Positions 8,651-16,678 of a DNA stretch of 64,000 bases are shown here, in pieces; within the stretch, counting starts at the first letter, position 1; every line of letters starts with the position of its first letter. The translations under genes were made by a program, and so were the position numbers. Below the pieces are notes generated by a model. That model made no database searches, was not told where the DNA came from, and worked only from the letters and a program-made list of their open reading frames with translations. The stretch comes from Caryophanales bacterium UBA743. GTDB lineage: Bacteria > Bacillota_I > Bacilli_A > RFN20 > CAG-826. The stretch lies in contig DBKT01000010.1 in the NCBI GenBank assembly GCA_002297365.1, positions 55,600-119,599 on the forward strand, given 5' to 3'.

Positions 8651-10441
8651 TTAAATCAAATTGGAATCTTTTAGAAGAGTCTCGATATCCGTATCTTTGA
8701 TTTTCTTTAAGACTTTCTTTAAGAGGAAACGCTCTGCGACCGTTAAATCAAGCTCTTTTAATTGTTTGCGATCAAGGGCGTAATACGTTGCGCGAAGCAT
8801 CTCCCTCACATCATAGCGGGAACCCCAAACCTCTGGAACCCCGCGATCGATGTTCATCAAAGTGTAAACGGATTCCATGCCGGAACGCATCGAATACTCT
8901 GTCGTGAAGATGGTATCCGCTGGGATTTCTGCAAATTGCCCTATGAAAGCTAAGTTTACGGAGCCTTCAGGGACGACATGCGGACGGTCCTTATTCTTAC
9001 GCGGTTCAAAGAAAGCGTCGATATACGGCATATACGCTGTCGTGGTATTGGCATGCTCTTTCGCATATTCTTCGATTTTCTCCGCAGGCACGCCGATGTG
9101 ATACATCCACTCCTCCGCAATTTCTTCGCCAGTGCATTCTCTCATTGGTTTCTTCACATAGTTTCCCGGACGGTTCGTATAAAGCCCGTAGAACCAAATC
9201 AAGGTGCGATTTTCGGGCTGATCGGCGAATTGTCCTTGGCGGTTGATCGTCCAAGAGCATCTCCAAAAATCCCAAGAATCTTTGACGGTAACGATGCCGC
9301 CCGTGCAAACATGATGATTATGAGGGTTTCTTTGGGTGATTTTCATAATATAAGGAAGAAGAGTGTCATCTACGTCGATGGTCGCGCTCATCCAATTGGT
9401 TTCTTCGACATTTGCGCAGAAGGCATTTGGATTTCCAAAGCTTCCATCGTTTACCTGACTTGCAAGCTTTTTCCAAAGATTCCAAGAATCCCCTTGGCCA
9501 GATTGGACGCTATCCCATGCTGGGGCGGTACTTTGATTGCCATAACGAGTGCTATCCACGCATGAACCATTAGTGACAAAGACAAGGTCATCTTCGGTCA
9601 GCGAAATCTTCGTTTCTTTGCCGGAAATGCTGCATTCGATGGTTTTCGCAACCTTATGTTCGGGATCTTTCGCATCAACGATGATATTCGTTACTTCGCA
9701 ATGCGGAACGAATTCCACGCCTTTCTTCGTTAGGAAATGAAGCAAAGGGAGTATCATCGATTCATATTGGTTATAACGCGTGAAACGAAGAGCCGTGAAA
9801 TCCGGCAAGCCGTCGATATGGTGAACGTAACGTTGAAGATAACGTTTCATCTCCAAAGCACTGCTCCATTCCTGGAAGGCGAACATCGTTTGCCAATAGA
9901 GCCAAAAATTCGATTTCCAGAAATGGTCGTCAAAGCATTCGTTGATTTTCTTATCCTCTAGATCTTTTTCCGGGGTGAGATAGAGCTTCAAAAGTTCTTT
10001 TTGGGCTTCTTTGTCAAGAGTGAAATCTTTCCCGGTAGGAAGTTTCTTTCCGCAATGTGCCGTGGCACGGCATAAAGAATAGTTGGGATCTTCCTTATTT
10101 AGCCAGTAATACTCATCAAGAACGGAGACGTTCGGATCATCTTTTGAAGGAATGTCGCGATAAACGTCCCACATGACTTCGAAATGGTTATCCATCTCCC
10201 TTCCACCACGCATCACGAAGCCGTTTTTTGGATCGTGATAGCCATCACAAGCTCCACCCGCTAAAGGATCGCGGTCAAGAATGTGGATTTTTCTCGGATC
10301 AAATTGCGCATCTCTCACGAGATAGAAGGCGGCGGTCAGTCCCGCTAAGCCACTGCCAATAATATAAGCGCTTTTCTTATCCGCATCCTTTGGTTTTCTA
10401 GGATGAGCGAAGGCTTCATAGTTTCCTGCTGAATAATACAT
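8651..10441 (-). CDS. ohyA: Oleate hydratase (FAD-dependent fatty-acid hydratase, MCRA family)
   Basis: A 596-residue protein covering the full length of the oleate hydratase / myosin-cross-reactive-antigen family. The N-terminal FAD motif is IIGSGLAGLTAAFYL (about residues 27-41), followed by the characteristic DRDPLAGGACDGYHD and RGGREMDNHFE segments. The family adds water across the cis-9 double bond of oleate and related fatty acids, giving 10-hydroxystearate; it is linked to membrane lipid uptake and fatty-acid detoxification in gut and skin Bacillota. The ATG is preceded by AAAGGAGAAAAG. A TetR gene lies immediately upstream on the same strand, and TGACA/TGTCA repeats between them suggest repression of this gene by that regulator, perhaps relieved by fatty acids. 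Confidence 0.95.
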   Translation of the reverse strand: MYYSAGNYEAFAHPRKPKDADKKSAYIIGSGLAGLTAAFYLVRDAQFDPRKIHILDRDPLAGGACDGYHDPKNGFVMRGGREMDNHFEVMWDVYRDIPSKDDPNVSVLDEYYWLNKEDPNYSLCRATAHCGKKLPTGKDFTLDKEAQKELLKLYLTPEKDLEDKKINECFDDHFWKSNFWLYWQTMFAFQEWSSALEMKRYLQRYVHHIDGLPDFTALRFTRYNQYESMILPLLHFLTKKGVEFVPHCEVTNIIVDAKDPEHKVAKTIECSISGKETKISLTEDDLVFVTNGSCVDSTRYGNQSTAPAWDSVQSGQGDSWNLWKKLASQVNDGSFGNPNAFCANVEETNWMSATIDVDDTLLPYIMKITQRNPHNHHVCTGGIVTVKDSWDFWRCSWTINRQGQFADQPENRTLIWFYGLYTNRPGNYVKKPMRECTGEEIAEEWMYHIGVPAEKIEEYAKEHANTTTAYMPYIDAFFEPRKNKDRPHVVPEGSVNLAFIGQFAEIPADTIFTTEYSMRSGMESVYTLMNIDRGVPEVWGSRYDVREMLRATYYALDRKQLKELDLTVAERFLLKKVLKKIKDTDIETLLKDSNLI

Positions 10442-10521
10442 GTTTTCTTTTCTCCTTTGCCTTTTGGGCGCATTAAGAATAAAAAGAAAAGCGAAAGGGA
10501 AAAACGGTCAAAAAATAGGTT

Positions 10522-10576
10522 TTGTCAAAAATATTTACAGCCAATGCGATGTGACAATTTTTTTGACAAATGTCAA
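10522..10576 (-). promoter_or_regulatory. Candidate TetR operators upstream of oleate hydratase
   Basis: TTGACAAATGTCAA at 10563-10576 is a near-perfect palindrome overlapping the stop codon of the TetR gene. A second, wider pair TTGTCA (10522-10527) and TGACAA (10552-10557) flanks a plausible promoter on the minus strand (TTGTCA, 18 bp, TATTTT). The shared half-site TGACA suggests binding by the adjacent TetR protein; this is inferred from position and symmetry only. Confidence 0.45.
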
Positions 10577-11142
10577 TTTCTGCAAGAGTAGGCTTTCAAA
10601 GCGTTCGGAATCGTCCCTTTTACGAGAGGAGAAAGATGATCGATAATGTCTTTCGGATCTTCTTTCATGTCTCTATCCACCCAAGAAATCATGATATCCA
10701 CGAAAGCAACGGTATAAAAACGTTCGATAAATCCTTTATCCGTTTCGGAAACGTCATCTAAATTCAAAGAAGCGCAAACTTCGTCTACCACTTTCTTTAG
10801 CAAAGGGAAAGTAAGCTTGCGCAAATAGTTTTGAAGAAGCTCCAAAGAAACGCCGTGATAGATGTTCAATAGAAAATATTTTTCTTTTCTCGCCAGTTTA
10901 AAAATATCCAAAAAGCCTTCTTGCCAGCTATTATAAGTTCGATTCTCTTTTAAAACGGACTCCACCTCGGTGTAACAAGTCCATTCGACCAGCTCTGGAA
11001 GATCGGCGAAATGATAATAAAACGTTTGTCGACGTAAGCCCGCTTTCTCGCAGATTTCGCCTATCGTGATTTTGTTTATTGTCTTTTCTTTAAGTAATTC
11101 TTTAAGAGAAAACGCCAATGCCTTCTTCGTAATATCAGCCAT
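10573..11142 (-). CDS. TetR-family transcriptional regulator (DhaS/TetR_C_8-like), adjacent to oleate hydratase
   Basis: I choose the ATG at 11142 (MADITKKALAFSLKELL), giving 189 residues; the frame is open further upstream but the extension does not resemble the family. The TetR helix-turn-helix ITIGEICEKAGLRRQTFYYHF occupies about residues 24-44. The C-terminal half is helical, like the TetR_C_8 group of DhaS regulators. No ribosome site precedes the start: instead TATAAT lies 6 nt upstream, suggesting a leaderless mRNA. It is followed 131 bp downstream by oleate hydratase on the same strand, so it probably controls that gene and senses a fatty acid or stress signal. Confidence 0.85.
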   Translation of the reverse strand: MADITKKALAFSLKELLKEKTINKITIGEICEKAGLRRQTFYYHFADLPELVEWTCYTEVESVLKENRTYNSWQEGFLDIFKLARKEKYFLLNIYHGVSLELLQNYLRKLTFPLLKKVVDEVCASLNLDDVSETDKGFIERFYTVAFVDIMISWVDRDMKEDPKDIIDHLSPLVKGTIPNALKAYSCRN

Positions 11143-11148
11143 GCTCAA

Positions 11149-11154
11149 ATTATA
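11149..11154 (-). promoter_or_regulatory. -10 box of TetR gene, leaderless geometry
   Basis: On the minus strand TATAAT is followed by six bases TTGAGC and then the ATG at 11142. This places the expected +1 at the start codon, with no Shine-Dalgarno sequence. Confidence 0.5.
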
Positions 11155-11411
11155 TCGATTGAAGGCAAGGGAAGAAAAGAAAGAAACGCGAGAAAAAGAT
11201 TTTTGGCTCATCCTCTATCAAAGAATAACGGTGCCACTCTTCTTTTCTGCCTTGGAAGTTTTCCCTTGCGCAGGGAAAAACCGTCAAAATGTTTAAAAAG
11301 GACACGCTCCCATATCAAAAGAACACGATTCGTTTCATAAACGTCCGCCCTCCATAATTCATAGGAAGAGATATGGGACCGATTTGATTTCTTATATAGG
11401 TCGTTATTGTT

Positions 11412-11975
11412 TCAAAGCTTTTCTTTCAAAATACGGTCCATTTCCGCAATTTCTTCCGCGGTTGGAACATAGACGTATGGGATGTTTCTTTGGATGTCTT
11501 TGTAATCAAAACCATATCCGAGAAGGAATTTGTTTTCTCTTAATTCCTCGCCGACATAATCAATATGGATATCAACTTTATGAGCGTTCACTTTATTGAA
11601 AAGGGCGCAGATAAGAACTCTTTTCGGTTTTCCTTTGGCGTGTAGATGTCTTAAAAGGAATTCCATGGAATAACCCGTGTCCACCACATCCTCCACGATG
11701 ACAATCGTTCTTCCATCCACCGAATAGGACATATCTTTTATTAATTTGACGTTGCCTGTGGAGCTAGTGCCTTCATAACTAGAAAGCTGAACATAATCGA
11801 TGATGGAGGGTATTGTCACATGTTTCATCAAATCCACCATGAATTGAATGGCGCCTTTCATCACGCAAACGAAAATCGGAAGTTTCTCTTCATCCTTTAG
11901 ATCCTGTGATATCTCCTTTCCCAAACGTTTGCAAACACATAAAATATTTTCCTCAGACATTACCATTTCTTTCAT
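11412..11975 (-). CDS. hpt: Hypoxanthine (guanine) phosphoribosyltransferase
   Basis: A 187-residue type I phosphoribosyltransferase. The PRPP-binding loop is VIVEDVVDTGYSM (about residues 107-119). The early segment FVCVMKGAIQFMVDL matches the conserved loop of Hpt enzymes. It converts hypoxanthine or guanine plus PRPP to IMP or GMP in purine salvage. The ATG at 11975 has GAGGAG eight bases upstream; a second Met (MSEENI) lies five codons in. It is divergent from PRPP synthetase, which supplies its co-substrate, separated by 160 bp. Confidence 0.95.
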   Translation of the reverse strand: MKEMVMSEENILCVCKRLGKEISQDLKDEEKLPIFVCVMKGAIQFMVDLMKHVTIPSIIDYVQLSSYEGTSSTGNVKLIKDMSYSVDGRTIVIVEDVVDTGYSMEFLLRHLHAKGKPKRVLICALFNKVNAHKVDIHIDYVGEELRENKFLLGYGFDYKDIQRNIPYVYVPTAEEIAEMDRILKEKL

Positions 11976-12060
11976 AAAAGAGCTCCTCTATGTGATATTT
12001 TATTGTATCTACTTCGCTCTTCATTGACTAGACATCAAGAGCCTTTTCAGAAAAGAAAGC

Positions 12061-12081
12061 GGTATCTTATTTTTTGATACC
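12061..12081. promoter_or_regulatory. Inverted repeat in hpt-prs divergent promoter region
   Basis: GGTATC and GATACC, separated by the 9-nt spacer TTATTTTTT, lie upstream of a TATTAT -10 box at 12103-12108 for the PRPP synthetase gene. It could be an operator or a small hairpin. No regulator is identified. Confidence 0.3.
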
Positions 12082-12136
12082 TAAAGGAAAATATAAAGCG
12101 TATATTATGTAAGGGAAAAACGACCTGGAACAGCAT

Positions 12137-13069
12137 ATGGAACAGAACTCTTCAATTTTACTATTCTCTCTCGGATCAAATCCGACGCTTGCTAGTAATG
12201 TAGCAAAACTTCTTGGCATCAATTGCGAGAAAGCGAAAGTGATGCACTTTGCGGATGGAGAGGTTTTCTCAAAACCGATGATCAGCGTGAAAGGAAAGGA
12301 TATTTTCATCATTCATTCCACTTTCTCTCCCGCCAACGAAAGACTTATGGAGCTCCTTGTTTTCTTAAATGCTTTAAGAAACGACGACGCGAAGAGAATC
12401 GTTGTCTTCATTCCTTATTATGGATACGCAAGGCAAGACCGTGTTATCGATGAAGGGGATCCTGTTTCCGCTTTGCTGGTATCGGATTTATTGAAAGCGG
12501 CCGGTGCGGATAAGCTCTATACGTGCGACCTTCATTCTTTGAAGGTCATGCCGAAGTTTGGCATCGAAACGGAAAATCTTTCAGCGATGGAGCTCTTTGC
12601 CAATGTCTTTAAAGAGAGACTTACGGCGGCAAATGTGAATTTCAATGACGTCACTGTCGTTTCTCCAGATCATGGAGGTGTCGGAAGAGCGCAAGCCTTT
12701 GCCGCTTTGATTCCCGGCTCTTCCTTCGCTTATGCGGATAAGCATCGTCCTGCTCCAAATAAGGCCAAAGTCCTTGGCTTGCATGGCGAAGTGAGAAACA
12801 AAGTCTGCATATTAGTCGATGACATCATCGATACGGCTGGAACGATGAGCGCGGTTGCCTCAAAACTTTTAGAGGATGGCGCTAAGCGATGCTGGGTTGC
12901 GGCCACTCATGGCGTTTTCTCCGGCAATGCCCTTGAACGTCTTTCCAATGCAGGCGTTTCTACCCTCATGGTTTCCGATTCCATCGAAAATAAGAATCCA
13001 AGCATTTCAACAATCAGCGTCGCTCCACTTATCGCAGACGCAATCAAACGCGAAATGGCGGCAAGATAG
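12137..13069 (+). CDS. prs: Ribose-phosphate pyrophosphokinase (PRPP synthetase)
   Basis: A 310-residue enzyme, close to the usual 315, making PRPP from ribose 5-phosphate and ATP for nucleotide, histidine and NAD synthesis. Visible motifs are FIPYYGYARQDR (ATP-binding flexible region, about residues 93-104), CDLHS and the PRPP/ribose-5-phosphate loop VDDIIDTAGTM (about residues 225-235). The start is ATG at 12137 with only a weak GGA upstream, about 22 nt after the predicted transcription start. It is divergent from hpt and followed by a strong terminator. Confidence 0.96.
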   Translation: MEQNSSILLFSLGSNPTLASNVAKLLGINCEKAKVMHFADGEVFSKPMISVKGKDIFIIHSTFSPANERLMELLVFLNALRNDDAKRIVVFIPYYGYARQDRVIDEGDPVSALLVSDLLKAAGADKLYTCDLHSLKVMPKFGIETENLSAMELFANVFKERLTAANVNFNDVTVVSPDHGGVGRAQAFAALIPGSSFAYADKHRPAPNKAKVLGLHGEVRNKVCILVDDIIDTAGTMSAVASKLLEDGAKRCWVAATHGVFSGNALERLSNAGVSTLMVSDSIENKNPSISTISVAPLIADAIKREMAAR

Positions 13070-13084
13070 TGATATCCGTGCCTT

Positions 13085-13115
13085 AAGGATGCAGGTTTCT
13101 GCATCCTTTTTTCTT
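13085..13115 (+). terminator. Rho-independent terminator of prs
   Basis: AAGGATGCAG and CTGCATCCTT form a perfect 10-bp stem with a GTTT loop, followed by TTTTCTTTT. Confidence 0.92.
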
Positions 13116-13233
13116 TTCGAAACCCTGATAAAAGCAGCTTTCTTTCTTTTTTTAGAGATCTTGTCATGAAAAGAGACGGGGCGTGTGGTTGTTTTGACAA
13201 TTTTCAGGGTAAAAACGCCGTTTCTAATGGTAG

Positions 13234-13263
13234 AAAAAAGGTCATCGGTTTTCCGATGACCTT
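13234..13263 (-). terminator. Rho-independent terminator of uracil permease gene
   Basis: AAGGTCATCGG and CCGATGACCTT pair perfectly around TTTT (AAAA on the minus strand), followed on the minus strand by a run of Ts. Confidence 0.9.
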
Positions 13264-13276
13264 ATGCTTTAAAGAA

Positions 13277-14734
13277 TTATTTGGCGTCGGGCTTGGCAGG
13301 TTTCTTATCGCGGAGGATGGCATTCATGACGACGCCAAGGATCATAGCGACAGAAACGCTGGTGATTGAGACGCTTGCGTTTTCCGTCCCGAAGGAGAAG
13401 ATAAGGCCGCCAATTCCAGCGACTAAGATAGTCGAGGCAACGAACATATTCTTGGTTTTGCTCATATCTATCTTTTCACTGATAAGCATTTTCACGCCGC
13501 TAGAAGCGATAAAGCCGTAAAGGATTAAGGAAACTCCACCCGTTACGCAAGCAGGAATGGTTTCGGTAAGACCCATGATTGGGCTTAAAAATCCAAGAAG
13601 GATAGAGAATAAAGCAGCTAACAAGATGATTTTTGTGGAAGCGATTTTGGTAACGCCGACAACAGCAACGTTTTCCCCATATGTCGTGTTCGCAGCTCCG
13701 CAAAGAATGCCGGAAATCCCGGTTGCAACCCCATCCCCGATGAGGGTTCTAGATAGGCCTGGGTCTTCTAAAAGGTCTCTTTCTAAGATGCCAGACATAT
13801 TCTTATGATCGCCAATATGCTCGCAAATGGTAACAAGAGAAACCGGAACGAAGATTAAAGCGGCTTGGCCAACGGCATTCCAACTTAGAGGGACGATCGA
13901 TTCGGACTGTGCCCCTACTAAGAAAAGGAACTTAGGATAGTCGATGAAAGATTGCACAGTAATATTCGTGAATAAGCTTGTCAATGGGGTGAAATCAATG
14001 ACGCGGAAATAATCATTGTGAAATCCGTAATAGCCAATTCCCGTTAGGATAGCGGCGAAAACGTATCCGCTTGCCATGCCAATCAGGAAAGGAATGAGGG
14101 AGAGAGTCTTTTTCCCATAGTGGGCGCATAAAGCCGTAACAATCATGGCCACAAGGCCAGAGGCTAAAGCGCACCAGTTATAAGCCATTCCGTTTCCGGA
14201 AGCGCTCGTGAGGTTAGCAACCGCACTTCCCGCAAGGGAAAGCCCGATAACCATAATTACTGGACCAACAACGATAGGAGGAAGAAGCTTGTTAAGCCAG
14301 CTAACGCCGAACACCTTGATTAAGAGAGCAACAATGCAATAAACCGCGCAAACCATCAGCATGCCGACAGGAAGAATCCAAAGGTTGACGGTAGAGACGC
14401 CATTAGTTGTGGTTGCATCGACTTTAATGGCCTCAGACATAGCGGTCATGTAAGCGAAGGAAGAAGCTAAGAAAATAGGAGATCTGAATTTCGTAACGAA
14501 GAGATAGAAAATCGTGCCAACGCCAGCGCTCACAAGAGTCGGGGCGAGCATTAAGGAGGTTAATGGAAGAGTTTCCCCTCCGAATTGAACGTTTTTTCCG
14601 CCAAAAACGATAAGCGGAACGGTGACGCAAGCGACAAACATCGCCAGGACGTGTTGGATTGCCAAAATAATGGCTTGACCCTTTTTCTTAGGGAACTCAT
14701 CGACGTCGAGGATGAGATTTTTGGATTTTTCCAT
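13277..14734 (-). CDS. uraA: Uracil permease (NCS2/UraA family)
   Basis: A 485-residue polytopic transporter with about 14 hydrophobic segments. The segment CEHIGDHKNMSGILERDL followed by DPGLSRTL and AANTTYGENVAVVG is diagnostic of the NCS2 family; the NTTYGEN string is typical of uracil carriers such as UraA/PyrP rather than xanthine carriers. It imports uracil by proton symport for pyrimidine salvage through PRPP. The ATG is preceded by AAAGGAAAA. The 5' leader contains a terminator hairpin and an upstream structured element, so expression is probably controlled by attenuation. Confidence 0.92.
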   Translation of the reverse strand: MEKSKNLILDVDEFPKKKGQAIILAIQHVLAMFVACVTVPLIVFGGKNVQFGGETLPLTSLMLAPTLVSAGVGTIFYLFVTKFRSPIFLASSFAYMTAMSEAIKVDATTTNGVSTVNLWILPVGMLMVCAVYCIVALLIKVFGVSWLNKLLPPIVVGPVIMVIGLSLAGSAVANLTSASGNGMAYNWCALASGLVAMIVTALCAHYGKKTLSLIPFLIGMASGYVFAAILTGIGYYGFHNDYFRVIDFTPLTSLFTNITVQSFIDYPKFLFLVGAQSESIVPLSWNAVGQAALIFVPVSLVTICEHIGDHKNMSGILERDLLEDPGLSRTLIGDGVATGISGILCGAANTTYGENVAVVGVTKIASTKIILLAALFSILLGFLSPIMGLTETIPACVTGGVSLILYGFIASSGVKMLISEKIDMSKTKNMFVASTILVAGIGGLIFSFGTENASVSITSVSVAMILGVVMNAILRDKKPAKPDAK

Positions 14735-14938
14735 GTCTTTTTTTCCTTTCTTCGAATCTCTGAATAAAAAGAAAACCCCTGGTTTTCCGGGGGTTTAATT
14801 TTTAAAGGGATTCAATGCTGAACAACCGCTAGAGAGGGGAAGCCTGCCCCTAAGAGTGTCCGTTGTTCTTAAGTGCAATCTGTATCTCATGGCCTTTGTC
14901 CTTGCAATACTTTATCGAAATCTTTATTTTTTGCAAGG
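14735..14938 (-). promoter_or_regulatory. Attenuator-type leader of uracil permease gene
   Basis: On the minus strand the promoter is TTGCAA, 16 bp, TAAAGT, flanked by inverted copies of CCTTGCAA (14900-14907 and 14931-14938). The transcript would then carry a closed structure: GAACAAC and GTTGTTC (14862-14868, 14820-14826) enclose a smaller hairpin of AGGGG and CCCCT (14835-14839, 14847-14851). It is followed by a terminator hairpin (AAACCCC... GGGGTTT, 14772-14796) with a T-rich tail, 30-40 nt before the start codon. The CCCCT strand of the inner hairpin and the CCCCC of the terminator could compete for the same AGGGG. It does not match the purine, preQ1, PRPP or PyrR-loop consensus I know. 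Confidence 0.55.
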
Positions 14939-14961
14939 AAAAAATTGAAAATCCAGAAAAA

Positions 14962-15642
14962 TTAAAGATGGTTCATGATGTGATCGAGGATACGAACGCA
15001 GGTTTTTGCCGCCTCTTCAGACTTCGTAGAATATTCTTCCGCCCCACCAAAAAGAGTGTCGGCAATGACTTTAATAAACAAAGCGGGCACGCCATTCCTC
15101 ATACAGGTCAAAAGGATGCCTGCGGCTTCCATTTCGCAAATATCAGCGCCAAACTCTTTGGCGATTTCTTGTTTTTCTTCGGCTTTATTCACGAAACGAT
15201 CTCCCGAAGCGTCCACCACTTCTAAAAGAGTCGGCTCTGCTTCCAAGGCCTTCCCCCTTAAGAAGGAATCGGTCTCCAAATTTCTTTGGGGAAATTCAAT
15301 ATGGCGTCCTATAGGGACATTGTCGATTTCCGATGTGTCAAAACGGTAATCAATCACTTCCTTCACCACGCAGACAAACGCGTGGCTTAGCTTTTCGTTT
15401 AAAGCGCCGACGACGCCATAATTCAGAATCATATCCACATCGAATTCATCGATGAGGAATTGGCTGCACATGCTTGCGGCAATCTCACCTGCGCCGGATT
15501 GAAGAACGTAGAGAGTATAGTTCTCCTTTTCATAAAGAGACACTTCAAAGCCCTTTTTGACCACTTTTTTGCTCGCTTTGCCATAAGCTTGCTCGAAAGG
15601 GGAGAACTCCACGGCAATAATCATTCCTATTTTCTTTTTCAT
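14962..15642 (-). CDS. 5'-methylthioadenosine/S-adenosylhomocysteine nucleosidase-like phosphorylase-fold protein
   Basis: A 226-residue protein of the PNP/UDP nucleoside-phosphorylase fold. It has the early Gly-rich loop VLQSGAGEIAAS, the substrate-side segment NYGVVGALN and the signature EMEAAGILLTC, typical of MTA/SAH nucleosidases. The catalytic Asp is probably in IADT, where the family normally has SD. The enzyme class cleaves adenine from MTA and SAH, recycling methionine and removing methylation by-products. AGGAG lies upstream of the ATG. It begins 8 bp after the HEPN-like gene and likely forms an operon with it. Substrate assignment within the fold is uncertain. Confidence 0.8.
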   Translation of the reverse strand: MKKKIGMIIAVEFSPFEQAYGKASKKVVKKGFEVSLYEKENYTLYVLQSGAGEIAASMCSQFLIDEFDVDMILNYGVVGALNEKLSHAFVCVVKEVIDYRFDTSEIDNVPIGRHIEFPQRNLETDSFLRGKALEAEPTLLEVVDASGDRFVNKAEEKQEIAKEFGADICEMEAAGILLTCMRNGVPALFIKVIADTLFGGAEEYSTKSEEAAKTCVRILDHIMNHL

Positions 15643-15650
15643 AAAAGCTC

Positions 15651-16094
15651 CTAATAGCGTAAATCCAAATCGTTTTTCATGTATTCAAGGCGTTTATCTT
15701 CCACTTTGTCATAAAGTTTCGAGAGAACTTCCAAGTCTTTGAGGATGGTTTTTGATTCTCTCTCAAAGGAATAATTGAAGTCTTCTTCGTCATCCAAATA
15801 GCAAAATGACAAATAAACATGATGGGCATAATAGTTTCTTTTATGCACGATTTCGAAAAGCGTTTCATAATCTTCTTCGGAAAGAAAAGGTTCTTCCCAG
15901 CTCTGATCATAGTCTTTTAAAAGATGGACGATTTGCCCTAAAGTAAGATGTTCTTCTTCTAAGCGAATCATGTTTTCCTTAAAACCGCCATCGGCCATGA
16001 AGGCGTAGATGTACTTAACATCATGCTCAATGCATTGGCAATACATGAGTATTTCGCCTACATGCATATGAAATTCTTCTAGTTCCATAAGCAT
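15651..16094 (-). CDS. HEPN-like small protein
   Basis: A 147-residue helical acidic protein. The segment HKRNYYAHH (about residues 84-92) contains an R-x4-H motif as in HEPN domains, with RN and AH spacing like antiviral and toxin HEPN RNases. No signal peptide or membrane segment is seen. Start choice is open: ATG at 16094 or the third-codon ATG at 16088. Neither has a ribosome site. It is the first gene before the nucleosidase (8-bp gap). HEPN membership is a motif-level inference; a housekeeping role is equally possible. Confidence 0.6.
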   Translation of the reverse strand: MLMELEEFHMHVGEILMYCQCIEHDVKYIYAFMADGGFKENMIRLEEEHLTLGQIVHLLKDYDQSWEEPFLSEEDYETLFEIVHKRNYYAHHVYLSFCYLDDEEDFNYSFERESKTILKDLEVLSKLYDKVEDKRLEYMKNDLDLRY

Positions 16095-16678
16095 AATTGT
16101 GAATGCATTCCCGTAAAAAAGAAAGTTTTATAGAAACGTTTGCAAAATTTTGGGCGCGAAGCAGGTTCACTGACATTGCTTTTTCTTGAAAAGAGCGTCG
16201 TTATCGTCCCATTTGCATTTAAAGCTCCCTATTTTCGAGACGGTTTTCACTCTTTTCGAAGTTTAGAACATCTATCGAGATCAGAATAATAGAAAATTAT
16301 CCCCTATTCCTCTTGCACACGCTCAAAGGCGACATCCATAGATAGTTAAATTCGATTCGAAAACCGCCATTCCCGTTTTTCATCAAGCGTGAGACAATAG
16401 CTCCATTATTGTCAAATAGACTTGGTTTTTCAAATTCTTCAAAAAAACTTTATTTTTTTAAGTTATTTTTAGTTAAAGGCAATAATATTTGCTTGTGCCA
16501 AATTGTTTGCCATTAAATTGGCGAAAAGTTCCCCTCTTTTAGCAATTTGACACCTAGTTTAAAAGATAAAGCCCTTCATTGGGGCTTTTTTATGTTTTTC
16601 ATTAAAAGCGGAATTCTTTTCTCCAATCGCATACCATCATAAGCTCAATCGCAAAAAACGGCTTTATTTCCGGAGGAG
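16095..16678. other. Intergenic region without gene
   Basis: About 580 bp, AT-rich in its second half, with no frame that looks coding. It contains a hairpin AAAGCCC/GGGCTTT with a T run at about 16568-16591. Between 16495 and 16530 there are GCCAA/TTGGC half-palindromes. I see no tRNA or recognised RNA. Confidence 0.6.
16567..16592 (+). terminator. Terminator-like hairpin
   Basis: AAAGCCC, a short loop and GGGGCTTTTTT give a stem followed by a T run on the plus strand. There is no plus-strand gene directly upstream. On the minus strand it lies about 90 bp after the Fic-like gene and could terminate that transcript, although its tail there is less T-rich. Confidence 0.55.

Noticed and set aside
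8978..9565. 195-codon frame antisense to oleate hydratase
   Set aside because: Shadow frame of a conserved enzyme gene; composition is not protein-like and there is no ribosome site.
11326..11349. Seven-codon leader ORF (MKRIVFF) on the minus strand
   Set aside because: It has a GGAGGG upstream but no attenuator downstream and no relation to the next gene; most likely chance.
13277..14734. Xanthine or guanine permease
   Set aside because: The AANTTYGEN segment and overall pattern agree with uracil carriers, and the leader lacks a purine riboswitch.
16131..16144. CRE-like TAGAAACGTTTGCA
   Set aside because: Two mismatches at conserved positions and no promoter or gene placed to use it.
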